A stretch of DNA of 64,000 nucleotides, taken from contig NZ_JQML01000001.1 in NCBI RefSeq assembly GCF_000744705.1, forward strand, positions 3,668,017 to 3,732,016, read 5' to 3'. The translations under genes and the position numbers were made by a program. The notes beneath the pieces are model-generated. The model saw only the letters and a program-made list of their open reading frames with translations. It had not been told where the DNA came from and ran no database searches. Of the stretch, positions 27,961-39,254 are shown piece after piece. The DNA comes from Streptacidiphilus albus JL83 (lineage in GTDB: Bacteria > Actinomycetota > Actinomycetes > Streptomycetales > Streptomycetaceae). Each line of letters starts with the position of its first letter. Within the stretch, counting starts at the first letter, position 1.

Positions 27961-29526
27961 ATGAACTCGCCGAACGCACCCGCCGCAGCCACGGCCTCCA
28001 CCGCGGCCGGCCAGGCCGTCGACCCCGCACCGCCGCCGTCCGCCCGCCGCTGGTGGGCGCTGGGGGCACTCGGGCTCAGCGTCCTGGTGCTCGGCTTCGA
28101 CGGCACCATCCTGAATGTCGCGCTGCCCGACATGTCCGTCGAACTGCACGCCGGCACCAGCCAGTTGCAGTGGATAGTGGACGCCTACCTGGTCGTCTTC
28201 GCGGCCGCCATGCTCCCGGCCGGACTGCTCGGCGACCGCTTCGGCCGACGGCGGCTGCTCATCGCCGGACTGACCCTCTTCGGCGCGGCCTCGCTGGTCG
28301 GCACCCTCACCGACTCCGCCAACACCCTGATCGCCGTCCGCACGGTGATGGGCCTCGGCGGGGCGTTCATCATGCCGCTCGGGATGTCGATCATCCCCAG
28401 CCTCTTCCCGGCCGGCGAGCGAGCCAGGGCCGTCGCCGTGATGACCGCCGGGATGGCCGTCGGCATGCCGCTCGGACCGATACTGGGCGGCCTGCTGCTC
28501 AGCCACTTCTGGTGGGGCTCGATCTTCCTGATCAATGTCCCGCTGATCGTCATCAGCATCATCGCCTGCCTGGTCCTGGTCCCCGAGTCGCGCAATCCGG
28601 CCGTCCCCCGGGTGGACCTGCTCAGCGCCGTGCTCGGGGTCGGCGGCCTCGCCGCGCTCACCTTCGGCATCATCCAGGGGCCCACGGACGGCTGGGGCAG
28701 CCCGCTGGTCGTGGGCGTCCTGGTGGCCTCGGTGCTGCTGCTGGCCGGCCTGGTGCTGCGCGAACGCACCCAGTCGGACCCGATGCTGGACTTCCGACTG
28801 CTGCGCGACCCGGTCTACCGGTGGAACACCCTCGCCACCGTGCTGGTCTCGTTCGTGCTGATGGGCGCCCTGTTCGTGCTCCCGCAGTACCTCCAGTCGG
28901 TGCTGGGGAACAGCGCCCTGGGCACCGGGGTGCGGCTGATGCCGCTGATGGCCGGGCTGCTGGTGGCCGCCAGGCTGGCCGAGCGGCTGGTCGCCAGGAT
29001 CGCCGTGCGCGGGGTGGTCAGCGCCGGACTGCTGCTGGTCTCCGTCGCCATGTTCCTGGGCAGCCGCACCACCGTCGGCGACGGCTACGGCTGGACCGCG
29101 CTGTGGCTGAGCGTGCTCGGCCTCGGCATGGGCTTCGCCATGGTCCCGGCGATGGGTGCGGCCATGGCCGTGCTGCCGGAGGACCGGGCCGGCGTGGGCT
29201 CCGGACTGCTGCAGACCCTCCGCCAGTGCGCCGGCGCCATCGGTGTCGCCCTGCTCGGCAGCATGCTGCTGGGGATCTACACCGGACGGCTCGACACCAC
29301 CGGGCTGCCGTCCGCCGCCGCCCACACCGCACGGGGCTCGGTCTCCGCCGCCCAGGCCGTGTCCGTCCGGCTGCACGACGGCGCGCTGGCGGTCTCCGCC
29401 CACGGCGCCTTCGTCCACGGGATGAACGCCGTGCTGCTGGTCTGCGGCATCGCCGCCGCGCTGTCGGCGCTGCTGATAGCCCTCCGGATGCCCGGGGCCC
29501 TCGCGTCCGACACCGACCGTCCGTGA
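27961..29526 (+). CDS. DHA2-family MFS multidrug exporter (EmrB/QacA type)
   Basis: 521 residues with about 14 hydrophobic segments. LGFDGTILNVALPDM carries the DHA2 motif (Asp in helix 1), GDRFGRRRLL is the MFS loop motif, and GMAVGMPLGPILGGLL is the antiporter motif C. It exports drugs or a toxic metabolite in exchange for protons. A tetR gene begins 11 bases after its stop, and the promoter carries a palindrome, so it is probably repressed until a ligand appears. Confidence 0.9.
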   Translation: MNSPNAPAAATASTAAGQAVDPAPPPSARRWWALGALGLSVLVLGFDGTILNVALPDMSVELHAGTSQLQWIVDAYLVVFAAAMLPAGLLGDRFGRRRLLIAGLTLFGAASLVGTLTDSANTLIAVRTVMGLGGAFIMPLGMSIIPSLFPAGERARAVAVMTAGMAVGMPLGPILGGLLLSHFWWGSIFLINVPLIVISIIACLVLVPESRNPAVPRVDLLSAVLGVGGLAALTFGIIQGPTDGWGSPLVVGVLVASVLLLAGLVLRERTQSDPMLDFRLLRDPVYRWNTLATVLVSFVLMGALFVLPQYLQSVLGNSALGTGVRLMPLMAGLLVAARLAERLVARIAVRGVVSAGLLLVSVAMFLGSRTTVGDGYGWTALWLSVLGLGMGFAMVPAMGAAMAVLPEDRAGVGSGLLQTLRQCAGAIGVALLGSMLLGIYTGRLDTTGLPSAAAHTARGSVSAAQAVSVRLHDGALAVSAHGAFVHGMNAVLLVCGIAAALSALLIALRMPGALASDTDRP

Positions 29527-29537
29527 CAATCAGTGCC

Positions 29538-30173
29538 ATGACCTCCGCACCACTGCACGACTCCGCAGGCATCGAAGAACTGCTCGGCGCCTCCCTCGGA
29601 CTGCGTGAACGCAAGAAGCTGAAGACCCGCCGCGCGATCCGCGCGGCGGCCTTCCGCCGTTTCGCCGAGCAGGGGTACGAGGCCACCACCATCGACCAGA
29701 TCGCGGGCGACGCCGACATCTCCCCCAGCACGTTCTTCAGGTACTTCCCCACCAAGGAGGACCTGGTCATCCGCGACGACTACGACCCGCTGCTGGAGTC
29801 CGCGCTGCGCGCCCGCCCGGCGAACGAGTCGCTGGTGGAGTCGATCCGCCACGCCATGATGGAGCCGCTGCGCGAGATCATCGCCGTCGACCACGACGAC
29901 ATGCTGACGCGGATGCGGATACTGATCGACAACCCGGTCGTCAACGCCCGCAACCAGGCCGAGATGCACCGCACCCGGGACATGCTGCTGAACGTCTTCT
30001 GCGAGCGCAACGGGCGCTCTCCGGAGGACCTGGAGCTCCGGGTCCAGATCGCGGCCTTCCTGGCCGCCACTTTCGAGACCATCCTCTACTGGGCCCAGCG
30101 CGACGGCCAGGACGACATCGTCACCCTGCTCGAACAGGCCCTGGATGCGGTCGCCAAGGGCTTCAACCACTGA
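29538..30173 (+). CDS. TetR/AcrR family regulator of the adjacent exporter
   Basis: 211 residues. The TetR helix-turn-helix is at about 30-75 (RAAAFRRFAEQGYEATTIDQ, then DISPSTFFRYFPTKEDLV). The C-terminal ligand-binding domain resembles the MftR/actinobacterial C-terminal type. Cotranscribed with the DHA2 exporter; I infer it binds the 27916-27945 palindrome and represses both genes. Confidence 0.88.
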   Translation: MTSAPLHDSAGIEELLGASLGLRERKKLKTRRAIRAAAFRRFAEQGYEATTIDQIAGDADISPSTFFRYFPTKEDLVIRDDYDPLLESALRARPANESLVESIRHAMMEPLREIIAVDHDDMLTRMRILIDNPVVNARNQAEMHRTRDMLLNVFCERNGRSPEDLELRVQIAAFLAATFETILYWAQRDGQDDIVTLLEQALDAVAKGFNH

Positions 30174-30194
30174 CCTCGGCCGCCTGCCGTTCCG

Positions 30195-31106
30195 TCAGGG
30201 CTGGAGCAGCCCCACCAGGACCCGGCGGATGATCCGGTCGAACTGCGACTCCGCCGCAGCCACGTCCGAGCCGGTCCCGACGGCCTGAGTCTGGGTCCGG
30301 GCTTGTGCCCGTGCCTGGGCCTGGGACTGGGCCTGGGCCTGGGCTTGTGCCCGTGCCTGGGACTGGGCCTGGGCCTGGGCTTGTGCCCGTGCCTGGGACT
30401 GGGCCTGGGCCTGGGCTTGTGCCTGCGCCTGCGCCTGCGCGGCCATCGCCGCCGCCAGCTGCGGGTGCCCGCCCCCCAGCGCGACCTGGGCCAGGTACTC
30501 CGCCTGGGTCTGCTGCCACTGCGGCACGCTCCGCCCGACGGAGCGCTGCGCCACCTCCATCCGCGCCAACTGCTGGACCAAGCCGCCGAGCACGCCGATC
30601 GCCTCGAACTTGACCCGGTTGTCCAGGTCGAGACCGGCCAGCGCGGCCAGCGCCCGCTCCAGGTAGTCGACGGCCCGGGGGCCGATCGGCTGGTGCGAGG
30701 CGACCGCCTCCAGCAGCCACGGGTGCCGCAGGTAGACGCCGTGACTTTCCCGGGCCAGCACCAGCAGGTCGCCCAGCCAGTCCCCGCCCGCGTCCCCGTC
30801 CCCTTCTCCGCCCCCGCCGCCGCCCCCGAGTCCGACGTAGCTGATCTCGCCGTTGACCTCGTCGGCCATCAGCTCGATCAGTTCGTCCCGGGTCTGGACG
30901 TACCGGTAGAGCGAGGCCGGCCCTGTCCCCAGGGTCACCGCGACCGCGCGCATGGTGACCGCCGCCAGCCCCTCCGCATCGGCCAGTGCGACTGCGGCCG
31001 CCGCGATCCGGCTGCGGCTGTACTCGGGAGCCGGGCCGCGTCCGGCGCGTTGCGGGCGCAGCCAGATGCTGCCGCCGGCCGGCCCCGTCGAAGTGACCTC
31101 ACCCAT
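30195..31106 (-). CDS. TetR family regulator with long Ala-Gln repeat tail
   Basis: 303 residues from the ATG at 31106 with a GAGAGGTG site. The HTH lies at about 30-75 (RIAAAAVALADAEGLAAVTM, then TGPASLYRYVQTRDEL), followed by a TetR C-terminal domain. A six-Gly stretch interrupts it near 93. Residues about 222-275 are almost pure AQ with occasional S and R, and the last 25 residues resume ordinary sequence. The tail is probably a flexible or helical spacer, variable between strains. It is divergent from an alpha/beta hydrolase gene it may control. Confidence 0.78.
   Translation of the reverse strand: MGEVTSTGPAGGSIWLRPQRAGRGPAPEYSRSRIAAAAVALADAEGLAAVTMRAVAVTLGTGPASLYRYVQTRDELIELMADEVNGEISYVGLGGGGGGGEGDGDAGGDWLGDLLVLARESHGVYLRHPWLLEAVASHQPIGPRAVDYLERALAALAGLDLDNRVKFEAIGVLGGLVQQLARMEVAQRSVGRSVPQWQQTQAEYLAQVALGGGHPQLAAAMAAQAQAQAQAQAQAQSQARAQAQAQAQSQARAQAQAQAQSQAQARAQARTQTQAVGTGSDVAAAESQFDRIIRRVLVGLLQP
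30300..30435 (-). repeat. GC-rich microsatellite encoding the Ala-Gln repeat
   Basis: A higher-order repeat of about 45-50 bases built from GCCTGGGCCTGGGC and TTGTGCCCGTGCCTGGGAC blocks, seen about three times. In-frame copy changes would alter the tail length without breaking the regulator. Confidence 0.75.
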
Positions 31107-31229
31107 CCGGCCCACACCTCTCTCCGCTCTCCCCTTGAATCTGCGAACGCCGTATGCAGTATAGTCAACAGCAGCTACTGCGAACATGAATCGCAGTTAG
31201 GCCCGCCATGGGCCCGTGGGAGAGGAAGC
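31107..31229. promoter_or_regulatory. Divergent promoter region of tetR and alpha/beta hydrolase
   Basis: AT-richer than its surroundings, with an inverted pair GCAGTA (31156-31161) and TACTGC (31176-31181) that could be a TetR operator. Confidence 0.4.
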
Positions 31230-32171
31230 GTGGTCGACATGCGCGACGTCCGGTCAGTCCCGCAACCCCGGCAGCGTTGCTGGGCCCCCACCCGCCATGC
31301 CCGGCACGACGACGTGGAGATCGCCTACGACCGGCTGGAGGGCTCGCGCGGCGAGCCCCTGCTACTGGTGATGGGCCTGGCCACGTCCAGGTTCTGGTGG
31401 CCCGACGGCCTGTGCGCGGCCTTCGCCGAGGCCGGCTTCGAGGTCGCCCGCTACGACCAGCGCGACGCCGGCCAGTCCACCCGGATGCCCGACACCAGTA
31501 CCGGCAACCCCTTCAAGGCGCTGTTCGGAAAGCGCGGCGAGGCCTACACCTCCGAGGACATGACCGACGACGCGATCGCCGTCCTGGACGCCCTCGGCTG
31601 GCAGCGGGCCCACGTCTTCGGCCACTCCCTGGGCGGGCTGATCGCCCAGCGGCTCGCGCTGCGACACCCCGACCGGATCCTCAGCATCACCTCCTCGGGC
31701 GCGCTGCCCAGCGACGTCGCCGGGCTCCGGGTCCTGCGGCACCTGCGCTTCGGGCTGCTGGCCAAGCTCGCCCGGACCAAGTTCCCCCAGGGTAGGGAGG
31801 GCGACATCGCGGCCGGGATGGCCGTCCGGCGCGGCATCGCCTCCCCCGGCTACCCCTTCGACGAGGCGGCGGCCCTGGCCTGGATCGAGGCCGAGGCCGA
31901 CACCGGCCCGCGCGACGCCAAGGCGCAGAGCCGACAGGTCGGCGCCCAGTGGCACGGCCCCGCGCTCGCGGAGCTGCGCCGGCCGACGCTCGTCCTGCAC
32001 GGCGAGCAGGACCCGATCCTGCGGGTCAGCGCCGGGCGCGCCACCGCCCGGAGCGTCCCCGGCGCCCGGCTGGTCACCTTCCCCGGCGTCGGCCACGACC
32101 TCCCCGAGCCACTGTGGCCGAGGATCGCCCGCGAGGTCCGGGACAACGCGACCGCCGGCGAGCTCAGCTGA
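31230..32171 (+). CDS. Alpha/beta hydrolase
   Basis: 313 residues from GTG (the ATG three codons later, at 31239, is the alternative). The nucleophile elbow is GHSLGG, the oxyanion region is LLVMGLATSRFWW, and the acid and base are in HGEQDPILR and GVGHDLPEPLW, so the Ser-Asp-His triad is complete. The reaction is not predictable. Its divergent TetR neighbour suggests induction by a small molecule. Confidence 0.85.
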   Translation: MVDMRDVRSVPQPRQRCWAPTRHARHDDVEIAYDRLEGSRGEPLLLVMGLATSRFWWPDGLCAAFAEAGFEVARYDQRDAGQSTRMPDTSTGNPFKALFGKRGEAYTSEDMTDDAIAVLDALGWQRAHVFGHSLGGLIAQRLALRHPDRILSITSSGALPSDVAGLRVLRHLRFGLLAKLARTKFPQGREGDIAAGMAVRRGIASPGYPFDEAAALAWIEAEADTGPRDAKAQSRQVGAQWHGPALAELRRPTLVLHGEQDPILRVSAGRATARSVPGARLVTFPGVGHDLPEPLWPRIAREVRDNATAGELS

Positions 32172-32198
32172 GCTCAGGTCAGCAGAGCCCGGATCGGC

Positions 32199-32244
32199 TC
32201 AGCCTCGCCGTCAGCTCAACCGCGCCGTCAGCTCAGCCTCGCCG

Positions 32245-32266
<22 letters not shown>
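32199..32266. repeat. Four 17-bp tandem repeats
   Basis: Four copies starting at 32199, 32216, 32233 and 32250 of a TCAGCCTCGCCGTCAGC-like unit. The last copies include the end of the DUF255 gene (stop 32245-32247), so the repeat overlaps coding sequence. Confidence 0.75.
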
Positions 32267-34325
<2,059 letters not shown>

Positions 34326-34545
34326 GCGTCCAGCCCAGCTTCCGGAAGACTGATGGCGGACCCGTCACCCCCACCTGCCAAAGGCGCTCGCCACGGCCCG
34401 GCTTCAAGGCTTTGGCCAACACCATTGCCCAGCATCTGGCCGGGGCCGAGCAGACGGCCGTAGCACCTCCGCTGATGTCACAGCTTGGCGAGCCGAGTGA
34501 GCGGTGGCCGAGACGGCGCTGGTCGGTGGAGGAGCCTCCGTGGCG
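34326..34545. other. Intergenic stretch at the start of the accessory region
   Basis: About 220 bases without a supported gene, repeat or RNA. It marks the change from housekeeping genes to the defence and mobile DNA. Confidence 0.4.
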
Positions 34546-36135
34546 TCAACGCCTGATGTCCAGGCAGGTGAGGTACTCAATGCGGAGCGCATTGACCTCA
34601 TGGCAGTACATCTTCAGAAAATCGTGAAGGGGCACAAAGTCCCCTCTATAGGTGTTGAGCTGCAAGGCCATGAGAAACTCCGGATCGTTGGACGAGTAGC
34701 GGCTCGCCCGCCCATCCTCGACCAGCCAGAGGCCGCGCTCATCCCCTGGGGCTGGGCCCCCCGAGTGGTCACTGGTGATTTCGAGGAACGTGTAGGTCAG
34801 CCCGAGCCGGCGGACCAAGTCCAGGTCGCTCACCCAGGTGGCGCCTCCGTACCGGGTCACCATCCAGCTGACAGGATCGCTGTAGACCTCGTGCGCGAAG
34901 TGATGGAAGCCAGGTGCACCACCCATGCTGTTTGTGCACAGCCTGCCCTCGACGACGGAGCTACTGCCGTCGGAGAAGCTCGCGACAGCCGTGATGCGTG
35001 GTTCCCACCGGGCGAGCTCGTCCGGCCATCCGTAGACGACGGTCTGGATGAGGTCACAGGGGTTGTAGATCCACAGGAAGACGTCGATGTCCCCTGGCTG
35101 CTGGGCTACTCGCTCCAGCCAAGCTCGGACGAGCACTTCCCAAACGGGGTTACCCCCGAGGCTGGTCATGGCCTGCTCCACGAAGGAGCGCCATCGGCTC
35201 GCGATCCGGCGATTCACGGCCCCGATGAACTTGACGTGCCCGTCCCCCCGGTCATGACCGGCGAGCATCAGCAGCCAGTCGCGTTCCTCGAACGCGCCGT
35301 TGTTCACGGCGAACGCCCCCGCGCCCCGATATCCGGTGATGTCCCAATTGGGATTATCGAGCAGAGTGTCCAGCACTCCCGGGTGAGCCGACTCGACACT
35401 CACGCAGCGGACGCGAGCGTTGATTTCACAGAGTGCCTCATACTCGGCCGGGTGCTCCGCGGCGTAGCCTTCCGCCTCCGAGGCGTCCGACAGCACACTC
35501 CCCCACTCGACAGTGCCGATGCCCAGGTAGAGGCCATAATGCGCGACGACAGTGTCCATGTCGTTGACGCGATCGAAGTCGGCGGCGAGTAGGTGGGGTG
35601 CACCGATCTCGGTAGCGACCCGCTGGATGTGCCTCCACCCGCGGTCGCGGTCCTGAGGAGTCGCGTAGAGGTATATGCAGTGCACCGGCGTGACGTACTG
35701 TTCCACCGGCGTGGGAAGCAGGCTGACTCGCTCGACGCTGAGTGTTCGGTCCTCATGAACCTGGAGCTCGTAGCCCCGAAGGTCATGGCTCCAGTCACGG
35801 GCCATGTTGCTCACTGGCACGAGCAGTTCGCGCCAGTCTGTCGACACGATGAGCGCACGGATGCGGTCCGGGGCGACCTGCTTGTCGCGCTGCAGCAACT
35901 CTGCATACTTCGCCACTTCGTGCAACGCCTCACGCGAGGTGGACGTCGAACGCTTCAACTCGATGATCACCCATAGGCCGTGCCGGTCGCGGGCGAGGAT
36001 GTCGATCTTTCCCCTCGTGTGGAGCGGCCGGTCGCTCAGCGGAAACTCGCGTCGAACGAGAGTCAGTCCTGGTTCGAGGACGTCAAGCTGCTCCGCCAAG
36101 AGGTCACGGATCTCATGTTCGGGTAACGCCGTCAT
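34546..36135 (-). CDS. Large protein with N-terminal NucS/DUF91-like PD-(D/E)XK nuclease domain
   Basis: 529 residues from MTALPEHEIRDLL (upstream starts at 36156 or 36312 are possible; none has a good ribosome-binding site). Residues about 5-90 show the nuclease core: GKIDILARDRHGLWVIIELK supplies Asp and E-x-K, with REALHEVAKYAELL after it, as in NucS C-terminal domains. The remaining 430 residues are not recognised and contain many Trp and Asp. A single large nuclease beside a Septu-like pair suggests a defence role. Codon use is less GC-biased than in the first half of the window. Confidence 0.6.
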   Translation of the reverse strand: MTALPEHEIRDLLAEQLDVLEPGLTLVRREFPLSDRPLHTRGKIDILARDRHGLWVIIELKRSTSTSREALHEVAKYAELLQRDKQVAPDRIRALIVSTDWRELLVPVSNMARDWSHDLRGYELQVHEDRTLSVERVSLLPTPVEQYVTPVHCIYLYATPQDRDRGWRHIQRVATEIGAPHLLAADFDRVNDMDTVVAHYGLYLGIGTVEWGSVLSDASEAEGYAAEHPAEYEALCEINARVRCVSVESAHPGVLDTLLDNPNWDITGYRGAGAFAVNNGAFEERDWLLMLAGHDRGDGHVKFIGAVNRRIASRWRSFVEQAMTSLGGNPVWEVLVRAWLERVAQQPGDIDVFLWIYNPCDLIQTVVYGWPDELARWEPRITAVASFSDGSSSVVEGRLCTNSMGGAPGFHHFAHEVYSDPVSWMVTRYGGATWVSDLDLVRRLGLTYTFLEITSDHSGGPAPGDERGLWLVEDGRASRYSSNDPEFLMALQLNTYRGDFVPLHDFLKMYCHEVNALRIEYLTCLDIRR

Positions 36136-36820
36136 GAGCGAAGACAGTAGCGGCATGCACTGACAGGAGATCGGCGGCCGTGGATCAATGGTCGTGCGCG
36201 GCGCAGACGGCCCGCGCCTGCGATCGTCGGTGGCGCGGCCCGCGGGGCCCGGTTCCTGACCCCGGCCCCGCCTGCGGCTGAGTGGTGCAACGCCACCAGC
36301 GTTACGGGACAACGATTAGCCGCCAGCCTGAACCGCCAACCGAAGTAACGCACGCGTTCTTCGGCGAAGGCCACCGCAACATGAACCCGTGAGGAAACCG
36401 GAACACGGGAACTCCGGGAGAACAGCAGTCAGGCTGGGTCTTCAACTGGTCCCGCGCAGGGGGAAGCCGTGCCCGCTGCTGACGGCTGGCCTGAGCAGTC
36501 AAACGCGCTCGATCACGCCGACTGTTGTCGCGGCTCCGCCGCCCCGATCGGTGACTCCTCCGTAAGAACTCGGCTACTCCTCCAGTCGAGTCGGGGGGCC
36601 GGGCAACAGGAGCAACAGGGCTCGACAGGATTCTGGAACCGGAGGGTGGCCTTGAGGGCGGACTCGACGTCGTGGCCCATGGCGTCGGTGATGGACAGGT
36701 GCAGGGTGTGGTGCACGCCATCCGCTCCGGCACTTCCCGGTGCCAGCTGGCGGCTCACCAACCGGGTCGCCGTAGGATCGGTGCGCCAGCACGAGGCAGG
36801 CAAGAGAGCAGGAGCACGCT
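36136..36820. other. Long intergenic region before the second Septu-like pair
   Basis: About 685 bases. A 96-codon minus-strand frame (36513-36803) starting MPASCWRTDPTATRL is open, but I cannot recognise it or find a good ribosome-binding site. The promoter for the ATPase gene must lie at the right end. Confidence 0.35.
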
Positions 36821-38374
36821 GTGCATTTCATGGTCTTGGACGGGCCGGGGCACGTTCCCGCGAGAGGTCCACGCCCCTGGGTGCTCCTGCGCAAGGAAGC
36901 ATGGGACGACTTCGGATACCGCACCCTGTTCGGGCTGTCGATCGCCGACTCCGACGGCACCGTGCACCAGATCGGCCAGGTCAAAATCGGCCGGCTCGGC
37001 ATGGACGGTCACGAGAACGGCGACCCGGACGTGCCACGGAACTTCAACTCGCTCGACGACACGCTCTTCTCCGTTGGACAGGACGACACGTACTACGAGC
37101 GGCTGCGCCAGCTCGGTGACGACATACGTCGGGGCGTCCTGATCGGCCTGCGTGACATGGCCTTCGACAACAGCATCTTCGAAACCGCCCGCGACCAAGA
37201 GGTGACACGGACCTCGCTGTGGCGGTTCGTGAAGCCGTTCATGATCGAAGAGCAGTTCCGGCGCATCGCACGCGACGGCGACCGCGTCACGCCCTTTCAC
37301 GTCTCCTACGAGGGCCCCGCGCCGGCCGCCGCAGACACAGGCGGCCTTGAGCTGTCCTTCCGGGTGACACCACACAGCCAGCCCTCCAGCAACATCCACG
37401 TGCTTACTGGCCGGAATGGGGCCGGCAAGTCCGTCCTGCTCAACCGCCTGGCCCGAGCGGTCGCCGACCCAGAAGCCGACCCCTCCGAGGTCGGCCGCGT
37501 CATCGAGGACAGTCGAGGCCAGCGCCGGTCTTTCGGCAACCTCGTCAGCGTCTCCTTCAGCGCCTTCGACGACCTGCCCCTCCTCCCGCACGACGAGTCG
37601 TTCCCCACCACCCACGTCGGCCTGCGCATGCCTTCAGGCGGCACGCGGGCTCCACGCGTCAAGTCCCAGTGGCAGCTGAAACGGGACTTTGCCGAGAGCG
37701 TCGAGGCATGTCTGACCGGCGAGCAAGCGCACCGCTGGATCAGCGCGTTGCGGACACTGACATACGCTGGCAGCGGTCTGCTTGCCGAGGACTGGCTGGA
37801 AGACTTCCAGGCGACACGCAGCCCCAATAGCCGGCGGGCCAAGGCCCGCAAGCTGTTCGCCTCCCTCAGCTCCGGCCACAAGGTCGTACTGCTGACTGTG
37901 ACCCGGCTGGTCGAGCACGTCGGCGAGCGCACCCTCGTCATCATCGACGAGCCGGAGACCCACCTCCACCCGCCCCTGCTGTCGGCCTTTGTCCGGGTAC
38001 TGTCCAGCTTGATCTCGGACCGCAACGGGCTGGCACTCATCGCCACCCACTCCCCCGTGGTCTTGCAGGAAGTCCCCGCCCACTGCGTCTGGAAGCTGCG
38101 CCGCTACGGTGACCACGTCGTTGCCGACCGCCCCGAAACCGAGACGTTCGGGGAGAACGTCGGTGTCCTCACCCGCGAGGTCTTCGGCCTGGAGGTCACC
38201 GCCTCCGGCTTCCACGGGGAACTGAACCGCCTCGTCGACGACGGGGAATCCTTCGGCAGCATCCTGCAACGGTTCGGCGGCCGGCTCGGCGGCGAGGCAC
38301 GCATGATCGTCCGGTCCCTGATCGCTCTACGCGACCTCGGCGATGACGCCTGGGCACCGGAGGAACCGTCCTGA
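36821..38374 (+). CDS. ptuA: AAA/ABC-type ATPase, second Septu-like PtuA
   Basis: 517 residues. A novel-looking N-terminal region (1-185) precedes the ATPase core: Walker A GRNGAGKS (197-204), signature LSSGHK (349-354), Walker B TLVIIDEPETHLHP (371-384), switch His in THSP (409-412). The order and the overlapping HNH gene downstream fit a Septu-type system. It differs clearly from the first ATPase in length, N-terminus and motifs, so this is not a duplicate. Confidence 0.72.
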   Translation: MHFMVLDGPGHVPARGPRPWVLLRKEAWDDFGYRTLFGLSIADSDGTVHQIGQVKIGRLGMDGHENGDPDVPRNFNSLDDTLFSVGQDDTYYERLRQLGDDIRRGVLIGLRDMAFDNSIFETARDQEVTRTSLWRFVKPFMIEEQFRRIARDGDRVTPFHVSYEGPAPAAADTGGLELSFRVTPHSQPSSNIHVLTGRNGAGKSVLLNRLARAVADPEADPSEVGRVIEDSRGQRRSFGNLVSVSFSAFDDLPLLPHDESFPTTHVGLRMPSGGTRAPRVKSQWQLKRDFAESVEACLTGEQAHRWISALRTLTYAGSGLLAEDWLEDFQATRSPNSRRAKARKLFASLSSGHKVVLLTVTRLVEHVGERTLVIIDEPETHLHPPLLSAFVRVLSSLISDRNGLALIATHSPVVLQEVPAHCVWKLRRYGDHVVADRPETETFGENVGVLTREVFGLEVTASGFHGELNRLVDDGESFGSILQRFGGRLGGEARMIVRSLIALRDLGDDAWAPEEPS

Positions 38375-39225
38375 TGTGGCCGATCCCGCAACCCGACCTC
38401 GACGCCCGAAGCGTCTACGCCACCTGCGTCTCCAAGACCCGCCCCGCAAAGGTCAAAGCCCGTCTGGAACTGTTGGAAGACGCCGTCGCTGCCGCAGCCG
38501 ACGAGTACGAGAAGGCTGCCGCCACCGGGTCACTTCACGCCCTGAAGCACTTGAAGGACCAGCCCGACGGCAACGACCCTGCCAAGGGCGACAACAAGAA
38601 GCTCACCAGTTGCTACACGAGCCGCATGGCCCGCAAAGGCAGCGCAGGCCGGGAGATCTACAACCAGCTGATCAAGAGCGCCCGCCGGGGACGCTGCCCG
38701 CTGTGCGGGCACGGGTTCGCCGACACCATCGACCACCAGCTCCCCAAGATCGCCTACCCGCTGCTCGCGGTCACCCCGGCCAACCTCGTCCCCGCGTGCC
38801 TGCCCTGCAACAAGGCCAAAGGCGAAGCGATACCGGCCCTGGCCGAGGAGCAGACACTCCACCCCTATTTCGACGATGTCAGCGGCCAGGTGTGGCTGGC
38901 AGCCCGCCTCACCCCGCCACCGGAGCCGGGCGTCATCTTCTTCGTCGCCCCGCCCGCCGACTGGTCGGCGACCTTGAGCGCTCGCGTCCAGCGGCACTTC
39001 ACCACCTACAAGCTCGCCAGACTCTACGCGGCACAGGTGGGTACCGAACTGGCCGCACTCAGCGACTATCTGCGCGGCAAGCCGTACCGGGCCGCCATCG
39101 ACGAAATCCATGACCGGGCCGCAAGCTACGGAAACCGAAACTCCTGGCAAGCTGCCCTCTATCGAGCCTTGGCCGCCAATCCCTGGTTCATCAAGACCGG
39201 GTGCCTCAGTGCATGGGAGGAATAA
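38374..39225 (+). CDS. ptuB: HNH endonuclease, second Septu-like PtuB
   Basis: 283 residues; the ATG shares one base with the ATPase stop. HNH core: CPLC (108-111), DHQLPK (120-125), Asn137 and CLPCNKAK (142-149). A helical N-terminal domain of about 100 residues and a helical C-terminal domain flank it. Together with the ATPase it should form a nuclease complex triggered by phage infection, by analogy with Septu. An IS701 element sits 30 bases after its stop. Confidence 0.74.
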   Translation: MWPIPQPDLDARSVYATCVSKTRPAKVKARLELLEDAVAAAADEYEKAAATGSLHALKHLKDQPDGNDPAKGDNKKLTSCYTSRMARKGSAGREIYNQLIKSARRGRCPLCGHGFADTIDHQLPKIAYPLLAVTPANLVPACLPCNKAKGEAIPALAEEQTLHPYFDDVSGQVWLAARLTPPPEPGVIFFVAPPADWSATLSARVQRHFTTYKLARLYAAQVGTELAALSDYLRGKPYRAAIDEIHDRAASYGNRNSWQAALYRALAANPWFIKTGCLSAWEE

Positions 39226-39254
39226 CCGCCCACAGGGCCCTGGTTTGCCGGCTG

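Noticed and set aside
36513..36803. Minus-strand frame of 96 codons
   Set aside because: No ribosome-binding site, no recognisable domain, and GC-rich DNA gives such frames by chance. Kept only as a note in the intergenic entry.
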